From positions 1 through 24,541 of the IMG/VR virus record IMGVR_UViG_3300029448_000422: a stretch of DNA of 24,541 bases; one strand, 5' to 3'. The notes beneath the pieces were generated by a model. That model was not told where the DNA came from. It was given only the letters and a program-made list of their open reading frames with translations, and did not search any database. Below, one piece after another: positions 24,301 to 24,541 of the stretch. Position 1 is the stretch's first letter, and every line of letters begins with the position of its first letter. This DNA comes from a virus. The position numbers were made by a program, and so were the translations under genes.

Positions 24301-24397
24301 GTATTTGTTGCATAGAAGGTACATTTGCTTCTGTTTCAAATTCAAAGTGCATCATATTACCATGCCTATCTTTTTGAATAAACTTTTTTAAATTCAT
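21347..24397 (-). CDS. Virion protein with lytic transglycosylase domain
   Basis: 1016 residues. Residues about 135-265 are an SLT-type lysozyme-like domain: catalytic Glu159 in LYAESSGNP, AFGLGQI (176-182) and FYNAG (256-260). It would cut peptidoglycan locally during DNA entry, as the transglycosylase of T7 gp16 does. Upstream, residues 45-60 read GTDTVPAWLTPGEFVV, a motif I associate with tail tape-measure proteins of long-tailed phages. The centre is low-complexity and acidic or Lys-rich (about 480-660), probably flexible, and the C-terminal third is helical. No signal peptide. It lies nine bases upstream of the nuclease-domain gene and its start overlaps the preceding stop (TAATG). Confidence 0.8.
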   Translation of the reverse strand: MNLKKFIQKDRHGNMMHFEFETEANVPSMQQIPMPMYDHPGDPKGTDTVPAWLTPGEFVVNKEATDIYGPVIKQMNDHGREIQEDMPQYAERGMKVIPGLPMKKPNLYKLFQQENRMPTNFKQESVDFTNINKFDDTINKAADRYNLNPNFLKAVLYAESSGNPTAEGDKNLKNKAFGLGQIRKPAFDDIIEKYGRFPFKKFEDVQNNPIANIEASAQYLQLLKDNYVANANKGAKGFQKDFIESPDNEMNVMYQFYNAGPYTKSPTAVTNANKVMMIKSMLEGTSFPGEEKYQEPVKPKEEKSWYDKLLNIKMNEGGNVPVYYAHGGPHVLDPSTWNLQHWEGKGNLNRGDDPFLPQSDDEFAIPTIVVPGFEGQNPNNMSPLRLKAYNKALAEMQNNNVPIETEVTKNRNDVDYGNPNLEIPELDGIAVPPGELPKGVADYTGEDRSLTEIAFPKTYESRPQFSGQMTNQIGKPNKVQQAEQAFANDEETKDTFFNDIIISSTGEPQSVNSNRISEDRKNQIEELYATSGNRERYDAQINEFNMAVMQDKAHKAWKAKQDRITSEQQSADDQKEITKLESQKIDGNDSVNEKIEKKINEIKNKNKPEEKTITLSEKNDKKLMDLWTSTSKSKTIVEEKPNITKEKIISTGKEGNNKDKQNAEFTLKGFFGDLFDTKELKRAAIIYLGSRLLGGSHNGSLKYVAKSYLDRVDTKSAAKTKWIRENATKYTPESLKAYEESGDWSVLVPKGQIPRGTGERKFFYDSIGKKRQALKYNITTPDGKNISYYSYDGGKTRVPQGHHDDAKLVPTSDEYQKEVNAQASIVSKIIAQNRTTYDETITKTDKLGSKKKTYVTKILPEGDAQNVALWAKKNGYNMQQLGGQIQSAYELAIQDSTARNIQATTLIPYLEQLEMRNIAGVMGITEEKIGDTVYKLNNDKFKTMNQDVLNMILPGNNNAKQQKEALQGFYGKLNQSFLQDPDRAKYVANTPDGYTPFGYYLQQAIEANKLRLAQSK

Positions 24398-24541
24398 TAC
24401 TTACCTCCAGAGCCTGATGATTGTGCATCATCTGCGTAGCTTGTTCCTGTTCCTTTTCCTTGACCAGCTGTTGCTGTTGAACTAGTAGTTCCAGTAGTAC
24501 TTGTACCTTGATCTTGTTCGTCAGTTACATCTCCTCCATAT
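24397..24541 (-). CDS. C-terminal end of an upstream virion gene (partial)
   Basis: On the minus strand a frame with no stop runs in from the window edge and ends with TAA at 24397-24399, sharing one base with the next ATG. The 47 visible residues are rich in Thr, Ser, Gly and Gln and end SSGSGGK. There is no start codon in this piece, so the gene begins outside the window. The low-complexity tail gives no family; by position it is another virion protein. Confidence 0.72.
   Translation of the reverse strand, partial: YGGDVTDEQDQGTSTTGTTSSTATAGQGKGTGTSYADDAQSSGSGGK

Noticed and set aside
1-24541. Prophage or integrated element, CRISPR array, insertion sequence
   Set aside because: No integrase, attachment-like repeats, spaced direct repeats, transposase or host genes were found.

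Overview
The window is a stretch of an AT-rich double-stranded DNA phage genome (about one third G+C by eye). It has the gene set of a T7-like podovirus: family A DNA polymerase, primase-helicase, 5'-3' exonuclease, single-subunit RNA polymerase, and very large internal virion proteins. Tight gene packing, tiny overlapping genes, a MazG-type pyrophosphohydrolase and a thymidylate-synthase-family enzyme suggest a marine phage of an alphaproteobacterium. That host guess is inference. No bacterial chromosomal gene, tRNA, CRISPR array, integrase or insertion sequence is visible.

Layout. (1) Positions 2-2974, plus strand: the 3' end of a single-stranded DNA-binding protein gene and its terminator, then ten small unknown genes, mostly joined by TAATG or ATGA overlaps. 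(2) Positions 2975-3365: no gene, but dense complementary segments ending in a 16-bp bidirectional terminator, a good candidate for a structured non-coding RNA. (3) 3366-3761: a lone minus-strand gene, possibly a terminase small subunit, followed by a divergent promoter region. (4) 3835-13560, plus strand: nucleotide metabolism and replication genes. In order these are a small basic protein, a DUF1599/Nmad1-like protein, a thymidylate-synthase-family enzyme, a MazG-like protein, DNA polymerase, a possible PD-(D/E)XK nuclease, 5'-3' exonuclease, a RusA-like resolvase, primase-helicase, dCMP deaminase, T7-type RNA polymerase and two small genes. (5) A strong bidirectional terminator at 13564-13605. 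(6) 13719-24541, minus strand: the virion module, with three giant proteins and the end of a fourth gene. The two transcription units converge on the terminator.

Two points stand out. First, the thymidylate-synthase homologue has Asp179 where thymidylate synthases have the dUMP-selecting Asn, as in T4 dCMP hydroxymethylase. With the Nmad1-like, MazG-like and dCMP deaminase genes nearby, this points to a dCMP-based pyrimidine pathway and possibly modified cytosine in the phage DNA. Second, the 1212-residue minus-strand virion-module protein carries, in order and with plausible spacing, GR, DG...G, K...MT..YG and FDAF motifs that resemble the catalytic motifs of single-subunit RNA polymerases. 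The phage may therefore carry a virion RNA polymerase, as phage N4 does, as well as its T7-type enzyme. The adjacent 1325-residue protein has a complete-looking staphylococcal-nuclease-like domain at its N-terminus, and the 1016-residue protein a lytic transglycosylase domain. Together these would form a DNA-ejection machine that opens the wall, crosses the membrane, and may carry nuclease and polymerase activity into the cell.

Functional calls rest on motif recognition by eye. No database search or folding program was run.
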